A stretch of 64,000 nucleotides of DNA from Stutzerimonas stutzeri. Its GTDB lineage: Bacteria; Pseudomonadota; Gammaproteobacteria; Pseudomonadales; Pseudomonadaceae. The position numbers and the translations under genes were made by a program. The notes beneath the pieces were generated by a model. The model saw only the letters and a list, made by a program, of their open reading frames with translations. It had not been told where the DNA came from and did no database searches. The stretch is from assembly GCF_024448715.1 (NCBI RefSeq), contig NZ_JAMOHZ010000002.1, positions 434,001 to 498,000 on the forward strand, in the 5' to 3' direction. Of this stretch, positions 12,199 to 20,884 are shown piece by piece (within the stretch, counting starts at the first letter, position 1; each line of letters starts with the position of its first letter).

Positions 12199-12222
12199 CG
12201 TGGGAGCGGCTTCAGCCGCGAA
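12199..12222. repeat. REP-like hairpin (GCGGCTTCAGCCGC)
   Basis: GTGGGAGCGGCTTCAGCCGCGAAT is the common pseudomonad extragenic palindrome with a GCGGC/GCCGC stem. It sits in the 295-bp gap between the SDR start (12103) and rarD (12399), which otherwise shows no gene I can support. Confidence 0.55.
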
Positions 12223-12398
12223 TATCTGGAGCCGCATAAGTTGCCCCGCACTCAACGCCATGCAGTTATGACGGACAGGCGCCGGGCGCGTTCATTTCGG
12301 CCGGTTCCGGCGCTACCGACGTTGCCGCAACGGCAGACAAGAGCCCTCGCACAGGCGCAAAATGACCGGCTCTCCGTTGCTTCGTTTTCGGGACATTC

Positions 12399-13292
12399 AT
12401 GGCCACTGCCGATTTGCGTAAAGGGTATCTCCTGGGTCTGACGACCTTCTCCATCTGGGGCCTGTTCCCGCTGTATTTCAAATCCATCGAGCAATATGCG
12501 GCGCTGGAGATCGTCACCCAACGCGCGATCTGGTCGGCCCTGTTCGGAACGCTGGTGCTGATGTTGTGGCGCCATCCAGGCTGGTGGCAGGAGCTGCTTG
12601 CGCATCCGCGGCGGATCGGCGTGCTGGCGATTTCCAGCGTGCTGATCGCGACCAACTGGCTGATCTACGTCTGGGCGGTGAATCACGGCCATATGCTCGA
12701 GGCGAGCCTGGGCTACTACATCAATCCGCTGGTCAACGTGCTGCTCGGTCTGATCGTGCTGCGCGAACGCCTGCGCCCGCTGCAGTGGCTCGCGGTCGCG
12801 ATGGCGGCGGTCGGCGTGCTGCTGCAGCTGATCACCCTTGGCGATTTCCCCTGGGTGTCGATCGTGCTGGCGTTGAGCTTCGGCAGCTATGGCCTGTTGC
12901 GCAAACAGGCGCCCGTCGCGGCCCTGCCTGGTCTGGTAGTGGAAACCTGGCTGTTATTGCCTATTGCCTTGGGCTGGCTGTTCTTCTTTGGTAGCGGACC
13001 CACCACCGAGTGGTCGTTCTGGACCGATCCGCAGGCACTTTGGCTGGTGGCAGCCGGGCCGGTGACGCTGCTGCCGCTGCTGTGTTTCAACGCGGCGGCA
13101 CGCCACTTGCCCTATTCGACTCTGGGATTCCTGCAATACATCACGCCTACGCTGCTGCTGGTGCTGGCGGTGTGGGTGTTCAACGAGCCCTTCCCTGCTG
13201 ACCGCCAGCTGGCATTCATCTTCATTTGGGCAGGCCTGGCGGTATACAGCTACGATGCCTGGCGGCTGATGCGCAAAACGGCTGCGAGCTGA
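12399..13292 (+). CDS. rarD: RarD family EamA-type transporter
   Basis: A 297-residue inner-membrane protein with about ten hydrophobic helices in two EamA halves. It begins with KGYLLGLTTFSIWGLFPLYF and contains EIVTQRAIWS, NWLIYVWAVNHGHMLEASLG and GFLQYITPTLLLVLAVWVF, which are diagnostic of the RarD protein family. Members are drug/metabolite transporter superfamily exporters; the name comes from chloramphenicol sensitivity, but the natural substrate is not established. The ribosome-binding site is weak (GGGACATTC). It converges on the ACT-domain gene. Confidence 0.9.
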   Translation: MATADLRKGYLLGLTTFSIWGLFPLYFKSIEQYAALEIVTQRAIWSALFGTLVLMLWRHPGWWQELLAHPRRIGVLAISSVLIATNWLIYVWAVNHGHMLEASLGYYINPLVNVLLGLIVLRERLRPLQWLAVAMAAVGVLLQLITLGDFPWVSIVLALSFGSYGLLRKQAPVAALPGLVVETWLLLPIALGWLFFFGSGPTTEWSFWTDPQALWLVAAGPVTLLPLLCFNAAARHLPYSTLGFLQYITPTLLLVLAVWVFNEPFPADRQLAFIFIWAGLAVYSYDAWRLMRKTAAS

Positions 13293-13309
13293 GCAAGGCT
13301 GCAGGCCGG

Positions 13310-13828
13310 TCAGTTGGCCGGTTGCAGTTTCAGTTCCACCATCAGATCGTCGGCCAAGGTTTCCAGATGCTGCTGCAGCTCCTCTAACGACAGCTCGGTC
13401 GGCACCGCCAGGCGCGCATCGGCATGAAACAGCAACTCATTGGTCATCGGGGCGGGCAGCACATCGGTGTCCAGGCTTTCCAGGTTGATGCCATGTCCCG
13501 CCAGTAGCCGGGTAATGTCGCGAACGATACCGGGGCGATCGTTGCCCACCAATTGCAGCTGAATCATCCGCCAGCTGCGCTCGGGCTCCTCGCCGCTGTG
13601 GGCGAACAATACGCGAATGCCCTCGCGCTCCAGCTGCTGCAATGCATCGATTAGCCCGGCATGAGCATCGGCCGGCACCGCGACCCGCAGAATCCCGGCG
13701 AACTGACCGGCCATGCGTGACATGCGGCTTTCCAACCAGTTGCCGCCATGTTCGGCGATGCACTTGGCCACGCGCTCGACCAGCCCCGGCTGATCCTCGG
13801 CAATGACGGTTAGGACGAGATGATCCAT
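13310..13828 (-). CDS. GcvR-like protein with two ACT domains
   Basis: A 172-residue protein with two ACT domains and no DNA-binding domain. The first begins LVLTVIAEDQPGLVERVAKCIAEHG, and the second is IQLVGNDRPGIVRDITRLLAGHGINLESL. This is the glycine-cleavage-system regulator (GcvR) arrangement; GcvR in E. coli binds GcvA and glycine. No gcv genes are nearby. The LysR protein at 46109-47029 is GcvA-like, but it is 32 kb away and no link can be claimed. Confidence 0.85.
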   Translation of the reverse strand: MDHLVLTVIAEDQPGLVERVAKCIAEHGGNWLESRMSRMAGQFAGILRVAVPADAHAGLIDALQQLEREGIRVLFAHSGEEPERSWRMIQLQLVGNDRPGIVRDITRLLAGHGINLESLDTDVLPAPMTNELLFHADARLAVPTELSLEELQQHLETLADDLMVELKLQPAN

Positions 13829-14100
13829 CTGTGGCTCCTCTTTCTGTGGTTTGTGCGCTACCGGCGAGAGCCGCGCGCGCCTGAGCGTGAGTCGTGCGCC
13901 AATGGAGCCGGCTCAAAAGGTATAGAACAAAGTACCGGTTTCGCCGACCTGACGCGCCCCCAAATATGCGCGCTGTTGACCTGGAGGATGGCTAAGCGGG
14001 ACGGACTGATTTTCCGAACGGCTTCATGTAGTATCCGCCGACCCGGACTACAAGAATCCAATTGTCCGCGTCGGATTGAAAGAACCAAGTGAGGCGAGTA

Positions 14101-16278
14101 ATGACTGAGCGCGTTGAAGTCGGTGGCCTGCAGGTCGCCAAAGTCCTGTACGACTTCGTGAACAACGAAGCGATTCCTGGTACCGGTGTTGAGGCCGATG
14201 CCTTCTGGGCCGGCGCTTCCAGCGTCATCCACGACCTGGCGCCGAAGAACCGCGCGCTGTTGGCCAAACGCGACGACTTGCAGGCGCAGATCGATGCCTG
14301 GCACCAGGCCCGCGCCGGTCAGGCCCACGATGCTGTGGCGTACAAAACCTTCCTGCAGGAGATCGGTTACCTGCTGCCGGAAGCCGAAAATTTCCAGGCC
14401 ACTACACAGAACGTCGACGAAGAAATCGCCCGCATGGCCGGTCCGCAGCTGGTGGTGCCGATCATGAACGCGCGTTTTGCTCTGAACGCCGCCAATGCGC
14501 GTTGGGGTTCGCTGTACGACGCGCTCTACGGCACCGATGCAATCAGTGAAGAAAACGGCGCACAAAAGGGGCCGGGCTACAACGAAGTCCGCGGCGCCAA
14601 AGTCATCGCATACGCCCGCGCCTTCCTCGATGAAGCCGCACCGCTGGAAAACGGCTCCCATGCCGATTCCACCGGCTATCGCATCGACGGCGGCAAGCTG
14701 GTCGTCTCGCTGAACAACGGCAGCAGCGCCGGCCTGAAGGACCCGGCTCAGTTGCTCGGCTTCCAGGGCGAAGCCAGCGCGCCGATCGCCGTGCTGCTCA
14801 AGCACAACGGTATCCACTTCGAAATCCAGATCGACCCATCCAGCCCCATCGGCCAGACCGATGCCGCTGGCGTGAAAGACGTGCTGATGGAATCAGCGCT
14901 GACCACCATCATGGATTGCGAAGACTCCATCGCCGCGGTCGATGCCGATGACAAGACCGTCGTCTATCGCAACTGGCTCGGCCTGATGAAGGGCGATCTG
15001 GTCGAAGAGTTGGAAAAGGGTGGCAAGCGCATCACCCGCGCCATGAACCCGGACCGCGTTTACATCAAAGTGGATGGCGGCGAACTGACTCTCCACGGGC
15101 GTTCACTGCTGTTCATCCGCAACGTTGGCCATCTGATGACCAACGACGCCATCCTCGACAAGGACGGCAACGAAGTGCCGGAAGGCATCATGGACGGCCT
15201 GTTCACCAGCCTGGCGGCGATGCACAACCTAAACGGCAACACCACCCGCGCCAACAGCCGCACCGGCTCGATGTATATCGTCAAGCCGAAGATGCATGGC
15301 CCGGAAGAAGTCGCCTTCGCTACCGAACTGTTCGGCCGCGTCGAGGATGTCCTCGGTCTGCCACGCAACACGCTCAAGGTCGGCATCATGGACGAAGAGC
15401 GTCGCACTACCGTCAACCTCAAGGCCTGCATCAAGGAAGCACGCGAGCGCGTGGTGTTCATCAACACCGGCTTCCTCGACCGCACCGGCGACGAAATCCA
15501 CACCTCCATGGAAGCCGGCCCGGTCGTTCGCAAAGCGGCGATGAAGGCTGAGAAGTGGATCGGCTCTTACGAGAACAACAACGTCGACGTTGGCCTGGCC
15601 TGCGGTCTGCAGGGCAAGGCGCAGATCGGCAAGGGTATGTGGGCCATGCCCGACCTGATGGCTGCGATGCTCGAGCAGAAGATCAGCCACCCCATGGCTG
15701 GCGCCAACACTGCCTGGGTTCCGTCGCCGACCGCTGCCACGTTGCACGCCATGCACTACCACAAAGTCGACGTGTTCGCCCGTCAGGCCGAACTGGCCAA
15801 GCGTGAGAAGGCGTCGGTAGACGACATCCTCACCATTCCGCTGGCACCGAACACCAACTGGAGTGAGGACGACAAGCGCAACGAGCTGGACAACAACGCC
15901 CAGGGCATCCTCGGCTATGTGGTGCGCTGGATCGACGCCGGCGTCGGCTGCTCGAAAGTGCCGGACATCAACGACATCGCGCTGATGGAAGACCGCGCCA
16001 CCCTGCGCATCTCTAGCCAACACATGGCCAACTGGCTGCGTCACGGCGTGGTGACCCAGGAACAGGTGGTCGAGAGCCTCAAGCGCATGGCACCCGTAGT
16101 GGACCGTCAGAACGCTGGTGACCCGACCTACCGCCCGCTCGCACCGGACTTCGACAGCAATGTCGCCTTTCAGGCCGCGCTGGAGCTGGTCCTCGAAGGC
16201 ACTAAACAGCCGAACGGCTACACCGAGCCGGTCCTGCACCGTCGCCGCCGCGAGTTCAAGGCCAAAAACGGCCTGTAA
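14101..16278 (+). CDS. glcB: Malate synthase G
   Basis: The 725-residue protein condenses glyoxylate with acetyl-CoA to malate in the glyoxylate shunt. It shows the monomeric isoform-G features throughout: start [33 protein letters not shown] and [19 protein letters not shown] blocks. The catalytic region is [27 protein letters not shown] near the C-terminus, where the catalytic Asp lies. The ATG at 14101 is preceded by GTGAGGCG. It is a single-gene unit with a strong terminator downstream. The 272 bp upstream probably carry its promoter, but I cannot assign one. Confidence 0.97.
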   Translation: MTERVEVGGLQVAKVLYDFVNNEAIPGTGVEADAFWAGASSVIHDLAPKNRALLAKRDDLQAQIDAWHQARAGQAHDAVAYKTFLQEIGYLLPEAENFQATTQNVDEEIARMAGPQLVVPIMNARFALNAANARWGSLYDALYGTDAISEENGAQKGPGYNEVRGAKVIAYARAFLDEAAPLENGSHADSTGYRIDGGKLVVSLNNGSSAGLKDPAQLLGFQGEASAPIAVLLKHNGIHFEIQIDPSSPIGQTDAAGVKDVLMESALTTIMDCEDSIAAVDADDKTVVYRNWLGLMKGDLVEELEKGGKRITRAMNPDRVYIKVDGGELTLHGRSLLFIRNVGHLMTNDAILDKDGNEVPEGIMDGLFTSLAAMHNLNGNTTRANSRTGSMYIVKPKMHGPEEVAFATELFGRVEDVLGLPRNTLKVGIMDEERRTTVNLKACIKEARERVVFINTGFLDRTGDEIHTSMEAGPVVRKAAMKAEKWIGSYENNNVDVGLACGLQGKAQIGKGMWAMPDLMAAMLEQKISHPMAGANTAWVPSPTAATLHAMHYHKVDVFARQAELAKREKASVDDILTIPLAPNTNWSEDDKRNELDNNAQGILGYVVRWIDAGVGCSKVPDINDIALMEDRATLRISSQHMANWLRHGVVTQEQVVESLKRMAPVVDRQNAGDPTYRPLAPDFDSNVAFQAALELVLEGTKQPNGYTEPVLHRRRREFKAKNGL

Positions 16279-16302
16279 CACGCGAGGCACTGCAGAAAAA
16301 GA

Positions 16303-16328
16303 ACCGCCCTCCTGGGCGGTTTTTTTTT
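16303..16328 (+). terminator. Rho-independent terminator after glcB
   Basis: ACCGCCC and GGGCGGT form a short stem with a 4-base loop and are followed by a run of eight T. It starts 25 bp after the glcB stop. Confidence 0.9.
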
Positions 16329-16465
16329 GCGCGCAACGCCATGCGACATCCTTTTCGCCCAGCCCGACCTTCATCACCCGACCACTCCGGCTCGCGACTA
16401 GACTTACGTCCAATGTGCCCCACAGGACCCACAGCCCACCATTGGGCGAAAATTGGAAGCGACCC

Positions 16466-18400
16466 ATGACCAAAGCCGATGCGTTCGCCGAAGCTGGCAA
16501 GACCGCCGTGCTGCAGAACATCCACGGGACCATGGAGTTTCTGCGCAAATACCCGCCTTTCAACCAGATGGAACCGGGACATCTGGCCTATCTGGTAGAA
16601 AATTGCCAACTGCGTTTCTACAGCGAAGGCGATTGCATCATTTCGCCCGATGACGGCGTCGTCGATCACTTCTATATCGTCAAGCAGGGCCGCGTTCACG
16701 GCCAGCGGCCGCACACCAGCAAGCGCGGCACCGAGACGACTTTCGAGGTGATTGTCGGCGAATGCTTCCCGATGGCCGCATTGATGGGCGAGCGCGCCAC
16801 CCGTACCGGGCATTTCGCAGCGGAAGATACCTTCTGCTTTCTGCTGAACAAGCCGGCCTTCGTCAAACTGGTGTCTAAATCCGCCGCGTTCCGCGACTTC
16901 GCCATGCGCGGCGTGAGCAGCCTGCTCGATCTGGTTAACCAGCAGGCGCAGATGCGCGCCGTGGAAAGCCTCGGCGCGCAGTATTCGCTGGAGACCCGGA
17001 TCGGCGAGCTGGCGCTGCATCATCCGGTGTCCTGCCTGCCGTCGATGCCTTTGACCGAGGCGGTGCGCCTAATGCATGAGAACAATGTAGGCAGCATCGT
17101 GATTACCGATGCCGCATTGCGCCCCCAAGGCATCTTTACGCTACGCGACCTACGCCGTGTTATTTGCACCGGCACCGCCGAACTGACCGGGCCAATCGCA
17201 CAGTTCATGACTCACGACCCGTTCCATCTGCCACCGGACGCCACCGCGTTCGACGCGGCGATCGCCATGACCGAGCGGCATATCGCGCATATCTGTGTGG
17301 TCGAGGACGGCCTGCTGCGCGGGGTGATCTCCGAACGCGATCTGTTCTCCCTGCAACGCGTCGATCTGGTTCATCTGGCGCAGGCGATTTCCCATGCCGA
17401 CAGCGTCGAGACGCTGGTGATCATTCGCAGCCGCATCCTGCAACTGGTGGACAACATGCTGGCGCATGGCGCGTCCTCGACGCAGATTACCCACATCATC
17501 ACCCTGCTCAACGATCATTCGGTCTGCCGTGTGATCGAGCTGGCCATCGAAGCGCTCGGCGATCCCGGCATTCCCTTCACCTGGCTGTGCTTCGGTAGCG
17601 AGGGCAGGCGCGAGCAGACGCTGCACACCGATCAGGACAACGGCATCCTGTTCGAGGCCGCCGACGCCGCCGACGCCGCGCATATCCGCGGACGCCTGCT
17701 GCCGCTCGCCGAGCGCATCAACCGCGACCTCGATACCTGCGGCTTTACCCTGTGCAAGGGCAACATCATGGCCAGCAATCCGCAGCTGTGCCTGTCACGG
17801 CAGGAATGGCGGCGGCGCTTCAGTTCGTTCGTCCGCGAGTCGACACCGGAGAATCTGCTCAGCAGCACCATCTATTTCGATTTACGCGCCATCTGGGGGC
17901 CTTGCGAAGGCTACCAGCAGCTACGCAACGAACTGCTCGATGAGATCGGCGAGAATCGTTTATTCCAACGTATGCTGGCCGAAAATGCCCTGCGCCAGCG
18001 ACCGCCTGTGGGCCGCTTCCGCGACTTCGTCGTGACTCGCAAGGGAGACGGCAAAGCGACTCTGGACCTCAAGGTGCAGGGGCTGACGCCCTTCGTCGAC
18101 GGGGCGCGGCTGCTCGCTTTAGGCCACGGCATCGCCGCTTGCAACACGCTGGACCGGTTGCGGCAGCTTGTCGAGAGAAACGTAATCGATGATAAGGATG
18201 GCGCGGCCTACGAGGAGGCCTACCATTTCATCCAGCAGACGCGCATGCAGCAGCATCAAGAACAGGCCCGCCGAGGTCAGCCCTATTCCAATCGTCTCGA
18301 TCCGGACACCCTCAACCATCTGGATCGGCGCATCTTGCGGGAGTCTTTCCGTCAGGCCCAGCGCCTGCAGAGCAGCCTGGCCCTGCACTATCAGTTATGA
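16466..18400 (+). CDS. cNMP-binding / CBS pair / DUF294 nucleotidyltransferase protein
   Basis: A 644-residue cytoplasmic protein. Domains in order: cyclic-nucleotide-binding fold (about 20-135), tandem CBS domains (about 160-275), a DUF294 GlnD-like nucleotidyltransferase core (about 305-440) with GSEGRREQTLHTDQDNGI, whose G-S and D-x-D residues are intact, and a helical DUF294 C-terminal domain (about 475-620). Such proteins are probably allosteric nucleotidyltransferases sensing nucleotides through the CBS pair; the modified target is unknown. The ATG at 16466 opens the conserved domain; an earlier open frame overlaps glcB and is not used. The stop overlaps the exonuclease start (ATGA). 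Confidence 0.9.
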   Translation: MTKADAFAEAGKTAVLQNIHGTMEFLRKYPPFNQMEPGHLAYLVENCQLRFYSEGDCIISPDDGVVDHFYIVKQGRVHGQRPHTSKRGTETTFEVIVGECFPMAALMGERATRTGHFAAEDTFCFLLNKPAFVKLVSKSAAFRDFAMRGVSSLLDLVNQQAQMRAVESLGAQYSLETRIGELALHHPVSCLPSMPLTEAVRLMHENNVGSIVITDAALRPQGIFTLRDLRRVICTGTAELTGPIAQFMTHDPFHLPPDATAFDAAIAMTERHIAHICVVEDGLLRGVISERDLFSLQRVDLVHLAQAISHADSVETLVIIRSRILQLVDNMLAHGASSTQITHIITLLNDHSVCRVIELAIEALGDPGIPFTWLCFGSEGRREQTLHTDQDNGILFEAADAADAAHIRGRLLPLAERINRDLDTCGFTLCKGNIMASNPQLCLSRQEWRRRFSSFVRESTPENLLSSTIYFDLRAIWGPCEGYQQLRNELLDEIGENRLFQRMLAENALRQRPPVGRFRDFVVTRKGDGKATLDLKVQGLTPFVDGARLLALGHGIAACNTLDRLRQLVERNVIDDKDGAAYEEAYHFIQQTRMQQHQEQARRGQPYSNRLDPDTLNHLDRRILRESFRQAQRLQSSLALHYQL

Positions 18401-19098
18401 ATATGCCTTGGTTCAAAACACGCGGTCCCCTCCTCAACCTGGATCAGTTGCAACGTCGCGATCGACTACCAACACCCAAGACAACGGAAGCCTGCCCACT
18501 TCAGGAGCAGCGCCTGGTGGTGCTCGATCTGGAAACCAGCGGCCTGGATATGCGTCGGGATATCGTGCTCTCCATCGGCGCGGTGGTGATCGAGAATGGC
18601 GGCATCGCGTTGGGCGATCAGTTCGAGTCGACCCTGCTGCGACCTGCGCAAAAAGTCAGCGAGAGCGTACTGATCCACGGTATCGCTCCGAGCGAACTGG
18701 AGGCCGGCGAGGAGCCAGCCGAGGCCCTGCTGGACCTTCTGGAATTCATCGGCGACAGTCCGATCCTGGCTTTTCACGCCGGTTTCGATCAGCGCATGCT
18801 GACCCGCGCCGTAAAGCAGACCCTCGGCTACAAGCTCCGTCACCCCTTTATAGACGTGGCCGAACTGGCACCGATGCTCTGCCCTGACAATCGACCGCGG
18901 CATAATGGTCTGGATGAGTGGTGTGCACACTTCGGCTTACAAGTCCTGCAGCGCCATCACGCCAGCGCCGATGCGCTGGTGACTGCCGAAATCGCGCTGA
19001 TTCTTTTCAGCAAGGCGCGTCGGCAGGGCCTCGATAGCCTTATGGCGTTGAACCAGCGCCTGACCAATTGGCGCCAGCGACAGCGGGCGCGCATCTGA
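18397..19098 (+). CDS. DnaQ-like 3'-5' exonuclease
   Basis: A 233-residue DEDDh exonuclease. Exo I is VVLDLETSGLD (Asp and Glu ligands), Exo II is LAFHAGFDQRML and Exo III is HHASADALVTAE, with the catalytic His and last Asp. The N-terminal 38 residues are extra to the fold. It resembles the DNA polymerase III epsilon exonuclease domain but lacks the polymerase-binding tail, so it is not the replicative dnaQ. Its ATG overlaps the stop of the DUF294 gene, a pairing seen widely in pseudomonads, which suggests a joint but undefined role in nucleic acid or nucleotide-signal turnover. Confidence 0.9.
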   Translation: MNMPWFKTRGPLLNLDQLQRRDRLPTPKTTEACPLQEQRLVVLDLETSGLDMRRDIVLSIGAVVIENGGIALGDQFESTLLRPAQKVSESVLIHGIAPSELEAGEEPAEALLDLLEFIGDSPILAFHAGFDQRMLTRAVKQTLGYKLRHPFIDVAELAPMLCPDNRPRHNGLDEWCAHFGLQVLQRHHASADALVTAEIALILFSKARRQGLDSLMALNQRLTNWRQRQRARI

Positions 19099-19197
19099 TG
19101 TAAGCGCCACCTGTCATCGAAACTTTTCTTAGCTCCGATTAATCATGCTCAGCCGATGATCTGCCGTTGCACCGATGGCGGCAACTTGAGATCATGC

Positions 19198-19216
19198 TGC
19201 GAATAGTTCTCGTTAA
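19198..19216. promoter_or_regulatory. Candidate Fur box upstream of the FecI-type sigma gene
   Basis: Read on the minus strand the stretch is TAACGAGAACTATTCGCA, which resembles the Pseudomonas Fur-box form AATGAGAATnATTnnCAT with a few mismatches. It lies about 30 bp upstream of the sigma factor start. The match is by eye only. Confidence 0.4.
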
Positions 19217-19246
19217 CGGCCAATTCCCGGCCTTGGAGCGTTAGCC

Positions 19247-19765
19247 TTGTCGGCTAGTGAGTCGTCCAACCAACTTTACGTAGGTACGCTGTATCGCGAT
19301 CATCGCGATTGGCTGCTCAACTGGCTGAGGCGCTACCAGGCATGCCCCCATCGGGCCGAGGACCTGAGCCAGGATACCTTCCTGCGTCTGCTCAAACGCA
19401 ACGACCTGAGCGGCGTGCGCGAGCCCCGCGCACTGCTGGCGACTATCGCGCGCGGACTGCTGATCGACCACTTCCGCCGCAACGCACTGGAACGCGCCTA
19501 CCTCGATGAACTGGCTTTGCAACCGGAAGGGACGCAACCCAGCGCCGAGGAGCAATTACAGATCATCGAAGCATTGCGCGAGGTGAACGAGCTGCTGGGC
19601 CGACTGTCCGCAAATGCACGAGCGGCATTCTTCTACAACCGTCTGGATGGCATGACCCACGCTGAGATTGCCCAGCGTCTGGGCGTCTCGGTCCCGCGCG
19701 TACGGCAGTATCTGGCTCAAGCGCTGCGTCAGTGTTACATCGCTGCCTACGGCGAGCCGACATGA
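19247..19765 (+). CDS. FecI-like ECF sigma factor, TTG start
   Basis: A 172-residue iron-starvation type ECF sigma factor. Region 2 is YRDHRDWLLNWLRRYQACPHRAEDLSQDTFLRLLK, split here across residues 15-50, and region 4 contains HAEIAQRLGVSVPRVRQYLAQAL with its helix-turn-helix. No ATG or GTG fits the N-terminus; TTG at 19247 follows GGAG by 8 bases and gives a normal FecI length. The stop overlaps the FecR start (ATGA). It should direct transcription of the downstream TonB receptor when FecR relays the ligand-bound receptor signal. Confidence 0.88.
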   Translation: MSASESSNQLYVGTLYRDHRDWLLNWLRRYQACPHRAEDLSQDTFLRLLKRNDLSGVREPRALLATIARGLLIDHFRRNALERAYLDELALQPEGTQPSAEEQLQIIEALREVNELLGRLSANARAAFFYNRLDGMTHAEIAQRLGVSVPRVRQYLAQALRQCYIAAYGEPT

Positions 19766-20748
19766 GCGACGAACGCCGCCCCGTATCGGCACGGGTACTC
19801 AACGAGGCTATTGCCTGGCAGCTGCGCCTTGGTGATGGGGCCGAGAGCTCGCTTCATCTCAGCGAGTTGCAACGCTGGCTAGCCATGAGCCCCGAACACG
19901 CAAAAGCCTGGGCGCAGCTCGGCGGTATCGACCGGCGACTGGGTGCTATCGACTCGCCAAGCGCTCGGCGCGCCTTGCAGCTCAGCGCCACCGCCAAAAA
20001 CCGAAACACTTCCGGACGCACCTTTCTCGGGCTTGCCCTGCTCTGTACTTTCGGCATCGGTCTGGTATTGCAGGTCCGGCCATTGCCGGTCTGGCTGGCA
20101 GACGAGAGCACGAGCGCAGGGGAACAACGCAGCATTACCCTTGCCGACAATAGCCACATTCAGCTGAATAGCCGCAGCGCGCTGGATGTGCGCTTCGATG
20201 AACGCCAGCGCAAATTGTTCCTGCATCAAGGAGAGGTGCTGGTGGAAACGGCTCCGGGAAGCGACCCACGGCCGTTCATTGTGGAAACCGACCAAGGTGA
20301 CCTGCGAGCGCTGGGCACCCGCTTTATCGTCCGCCGCGAGGACGATGCCACCCGGCTGATAGTGCTTCGCTCGGCGGTCGCCGCGCTTCCGAGCAATCTC
20401 CAAACAGGCCGCACGGTGCGTGCCGGCGAGCAAGTACTGATGCACCGTGACCATCTCGGCGACAATCGGAATGCACCAATAGCGGCGGACGCCTGGAGCC
20501 GCGGCATGTTGGTCGTTGATGACCTGCCGCTGGGTGAATTGCTGGCGAAGCTAGGCGAGTATCGGCACGGCTATCTCGGCCTGGATCCGAGCCTGGAATC
20601 CCTACGCATCAGCGGCAGTTTTCCACTGCATGACACCGACCGCGCGCTGGCGGCCCTGCCGCCCAGCCTCCCGGTAAAAATCGAGCGCCACACCGACTGG
20701 TGGGTAATGGTGGTTCCAGCCGAGCCGGTAGCGAACCCGAGCAAATGA
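19762..20748 (+). CDS. FecR-like transmembrane sigma regulator
   Basis: A 328-residue protein with an N-terminal cytoplasmic anti-sigma part (DUF4880-like, about 1-80, with ELQRWLAMSPEHAKAW), one membrane helix (about 94-112) and a periplasmic FecR domain. The FecR hallmarks are GEQRSITLADNSHIQLNSRSAL and FLHQGEVLVETA. The C-terminus (LLAKLGEYRHGYLGLDPSLESLRISGSF) resembles the secretin/TonB short domain contact region. It starts within the sigma gene stop and is followed by 136 bp holding the receptor promoter. Confidence 0.9.
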   Translation: MSDERRPVSARVLNEAIAWQLRLGDGAESSLHLSELQRWLAMSPEHAKAWAQLGGIDRRLGAIDSPSARRALQLSATAKNRNTSGRTFLGLALLCTFGIGLVLQVRPLPVWLADESTSAGEQRSITLADNSHIQLNSRSALDVRFDERQRKLFLHQGEVLVETAPGSDPRPFIVETDQGDLRALGTRFIVRREDDATRLIVLRSAVAALPSNLQTGRTVRAGEQVLMHRDHLGDNRNAPIAADAWSRGMLVVDDLPLGELLAKLGEYRHGYLGLDPSLESLRISGSFPLHDTDRALAALPPSLPVKIERHTDWWVMVVPAEPVANPSK

Positions 20749-20884
20749 ACCGCGGCGCCCATCGCTCGCGGCGGTTGTAGTCCCGCCCAATTTGAAAAAT
20801 ATTTTGCGTACCCCTATCACTTTTCATTCCTGCTTCGGCCTCGTGAATAACTGAGATACATTCCTATTCGGGAGCTATTCACAA

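Noticed and set aside
12252..12692. 146-codon frame on the minus strand over the rarD start
   Set aside because: It is antisense to a clear RarD protein and lacks family features.
15229..16563. Open frame of 444 codons on the minus strand
   Set aside because: It covers the 3' end of malate synthase G and its terminator; no motif or ribosome-binding site supports it.
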